Positions 7,221 to 7,923 of a stretch of 7,923 nucleotides of DNA are shown in pieces (positions within the stretch are counted from its first letter, which is position 1; every line of letters starts with the position of its first letter). The notes below the pieces were generated by a model. The model worked only from the letters and a program-made list of their open reading frames with translations. It was not told where the DNA came from and did not search any database. The stretch is from Oscillospiraceae bacterium (GTDB lineage: Bacteria > Bacillota > Clostridia > Oscillospirales > Acutalibacteraceae): positions 1 through 7,923 of the forward strand of contig CACXFE010000096.1 of NCBI GenBank assembly GCA_902766855.1. The letters run 5' to 3'. The translations under genes and the position numbers were made by a program.

Positions 7221-7259
7221 TGTTTCGGCCGCACCCGGCGCCTTGGTCATAAACAAAAC

Positions 7260-7301
7260 CGCCGCGGGATCAAAACAAGTGTTTGATCCCGCGGCGATAT
7301 T
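7260..7301. terminator. Strong bidirectional intrinsic terminator between valS and the convergent regulator gene
   Basis: A perfect 15-bp stem is formed by 7260-7274 (CGCCGCGGGATCAAA... read with its partner) and 7282-7296, with a 7-nt loop. On the + strand it is followed by ATATTTTT (7297-7304), ending valS. On the - strand it is followed by GTTTTGTTT, ending the regulator transcript. The placement between convergent stop codons at 7220 and 7316 fits a shared terminator. Confidence 0.9.
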
Positions 7302-7315
7302 TTTGCCATTTATTC

Positions 7316-7822
7316 TTACTTTTTCCGCGTTAATACAGCACCGATAACCGTTCCGATCATAGCAAACGGAGCAAGCCGAAAGAAGAAAAATTCAAACGCA
7401 TGATAGATTGTGCCGACCACTGCGGTTTCCGGATCATGAAAGTCCCAATCCAAATAAGGGCTCTGTAACGCGATCAAGCAACCCGCTATCAGGATGATCG
7501 CAATACTCATCACGATAAACATCCAATGCAGTGCCTTTCTTTGGGATTGCTTCCTTTGAGCAAGCTGCAAATTGATCACTTCCAACTTTTCCGAAATCAC
7601 TTTTAAATCATCCGCTTTTTGCTCCGCGATCGTTTCGCCCAGCAAAACATTGACCGGCGTTTCCAATGTTTCCGAAATCATGATCAACATATCGGCATCG
7701 GGAACCGATAACCCTTGTTCCCATTTTGAAACCGTCTGCCGTACCACATTCAGTTTAACGGCAAGTTCTTCTTGTGAAAGACCTTTTGATTTTCGGATCG
7801 CTTTCAGATTTTCATTCAGCAT
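7316..7822 (-). CDS. Membrane-anchored XRE-family transcriptional regulator (168 aa)
   Basis: Residues 1-62 form a Cro/C1-type helix-turn-helix: LKAIRKSKGLSQEELA (6-21) followed by the recognition helix VRQTVSKWEQG (27-37) and the usual PDADML tail. A charged, probably helical linker (about 66-97) leads to a hydrophobic helix at about 98-119 and, after a polar loop (120-143), a second one at about 145-164, ending RKK. Two membrane helices are predicted, so the DNA-binding domain would be held at the inner face of the membrane. The target genes and signal are unknown. The start is the ATG at 7822, with GAAAGGTGG 8 nt upstream. A GTG at 7834 would overlap that site and is rejected. It is convergent with valS, so a direct functional link is not implied. 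Proteins of this layout are common in Bacillota, often near transporters or stress genes outside the present window. Confidence 0.85.
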   Translation of the reverse strand: MLNENLKAIRKSKGLSQEELAVKLNVVRQTVSKWEQGLSVPDADMLIMISETLETPVNVLLGETIAEQKADDLKVISEKLEVINLQLAQRKQSQRKALHWMFIVMSIAIILIAGCLIALQSPYLDWDFHDPETAVVGTIYHAFEFFFFRLAPFAMIGTVIGAVLTRKK

Positions 7823-7825
7823 TTT

Positions 7826-7852
7826 GATAACCACCTTTCAAAAGTTGTTATC
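7826..7852 (-). promoter_or_regulatory. Dyad over the regulator's transcription and translation start (candidate operator)
   Basis: On the - strand GATAACAAC (7852-7844) and GTGGTTATC (7834-7826) are inverted copies with one mismatch, separated by 9 nt. The dyad covers the predicted transcription start (near 7849) and the Shine-Dalgarno site. XRE regulators often bind such dyads to control themselves; that use here is inference. Confidence 0.45.
7831..7839 (-). promoter_or_regulatory. Ribosome binding site of the XRE regulator
   Basis: GAAAGGTGG on the - strand lies 8 nt before the ATG at 7822. Most of it is inside or between the arms of the dyad at 7826-7852, so access to it could be controlled. 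Confidence 0.75.
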
Positions 7853-7855
7853 CAA

Positions 7856-7884
7856 ATTATAAGGGAATTCTTCCGTTGCCGCAA
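7856..7884 (-). promoter_or_regulatory. Promoter of the XRE regulator
   Basis: On the - strand TTGCGG (7884-7879) and a perfect TATAAT (7861-7856) are 17 nt apart. The -10 is strong and the -35 weak (3 of 6 matches). The -35 lies within a small palindrome, CGTTGC/GCAACG (7874-7879 and 7885-7890). Initiation is expected near 7849, about 27 nt before the ATG. Confidence 0.65.
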
Positions 7885-7923
7885 GCAACGCAAATGAACA
7901 TTTCGCTTTTCGTTGGCAAAAAG

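Noticed and set aside
7823..7834. GTG start for the XRE gene four codons upstream
   Set aside because: That GTG is part of the AAGGTGG ribosome binding site itself; the ATG at 7822 is correctly spaced.
7572..7862. Plus-strand frame of 96 codons opposite the XRE gene
   Set aside because: It is the reverse complement of the helix-turn-helix coding region, with no start signals and no family resemblance.

Overview
The window reads as a piece of a chromosome from a Gram-positive member of the Bacillota, most likely a gut-type Clostridia (Oscillospirales/Lachnospirales-like). This is inferred from strong purine-rich Shine-Dalgarno sites, consensus sigma-A-type promoters, intrinsic terminators with long GC stems, and the particular divergent type II topoisomerase pair. 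I could not run a search, so the taxonomic placement is inference from protein character. The base composition is fairly balanced and similar across all four genes, and nothing in the coding regions looks recently transferred.

Layout. (1) 11-4335: a two-gene operon on the + strand, with a clear promoter (TTGACG, 18 nt, TATAAT) feeding a B subunit (parE/gyrB family, 660 aa) and, 42 nt later, an A subunit (parC/gyrA family, 745 aa). Together they would form an A2B2 ATP-dependent type IIA topoisomerase. The A subunit has no recognisable GyrA box and a short C-terminal domain, so a topoisomerase IV-like decatenase is more likely than gyrase. (2) 4336-4586: a 251-nt intergenic region with two good promoter-like sites, an imperfect 12-bp inverted repeat flanking small palindromes, and three stem-loops. 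It forms the leader of the next gene. (3) 4587-7220: valS, a complete valyl-tRNA synthetase with catalytic, editing, zinc-knuckle, anticodon-binding and C-terminal coiled-coil parts. (4) 7260-7300: a strong 15-bp bidirectional terminator between convergent genes. (5) 7316-7822 on the - strand: a small XRE-type DNA-binding protein with two predicted membrane helices, preceded by its own promoter and by a dyad lying over its transcription and translation start signals.

The genes are mainly core housekeeping (chromosome segregation/topology and translation) followed by one accessory-type regulator. I see no CRISPR array, phage module, toxin-antitoxin pair, transposase, rRNA or tRNA gene. The features most worth a second look are non-coding: the valS leader, which has no T-box consensus but does have competing stems and a possible small inverted-repeat element, and the dyad at the regulator start. 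The topoisomerase pair carries natural substitutions at drug-contact positions.
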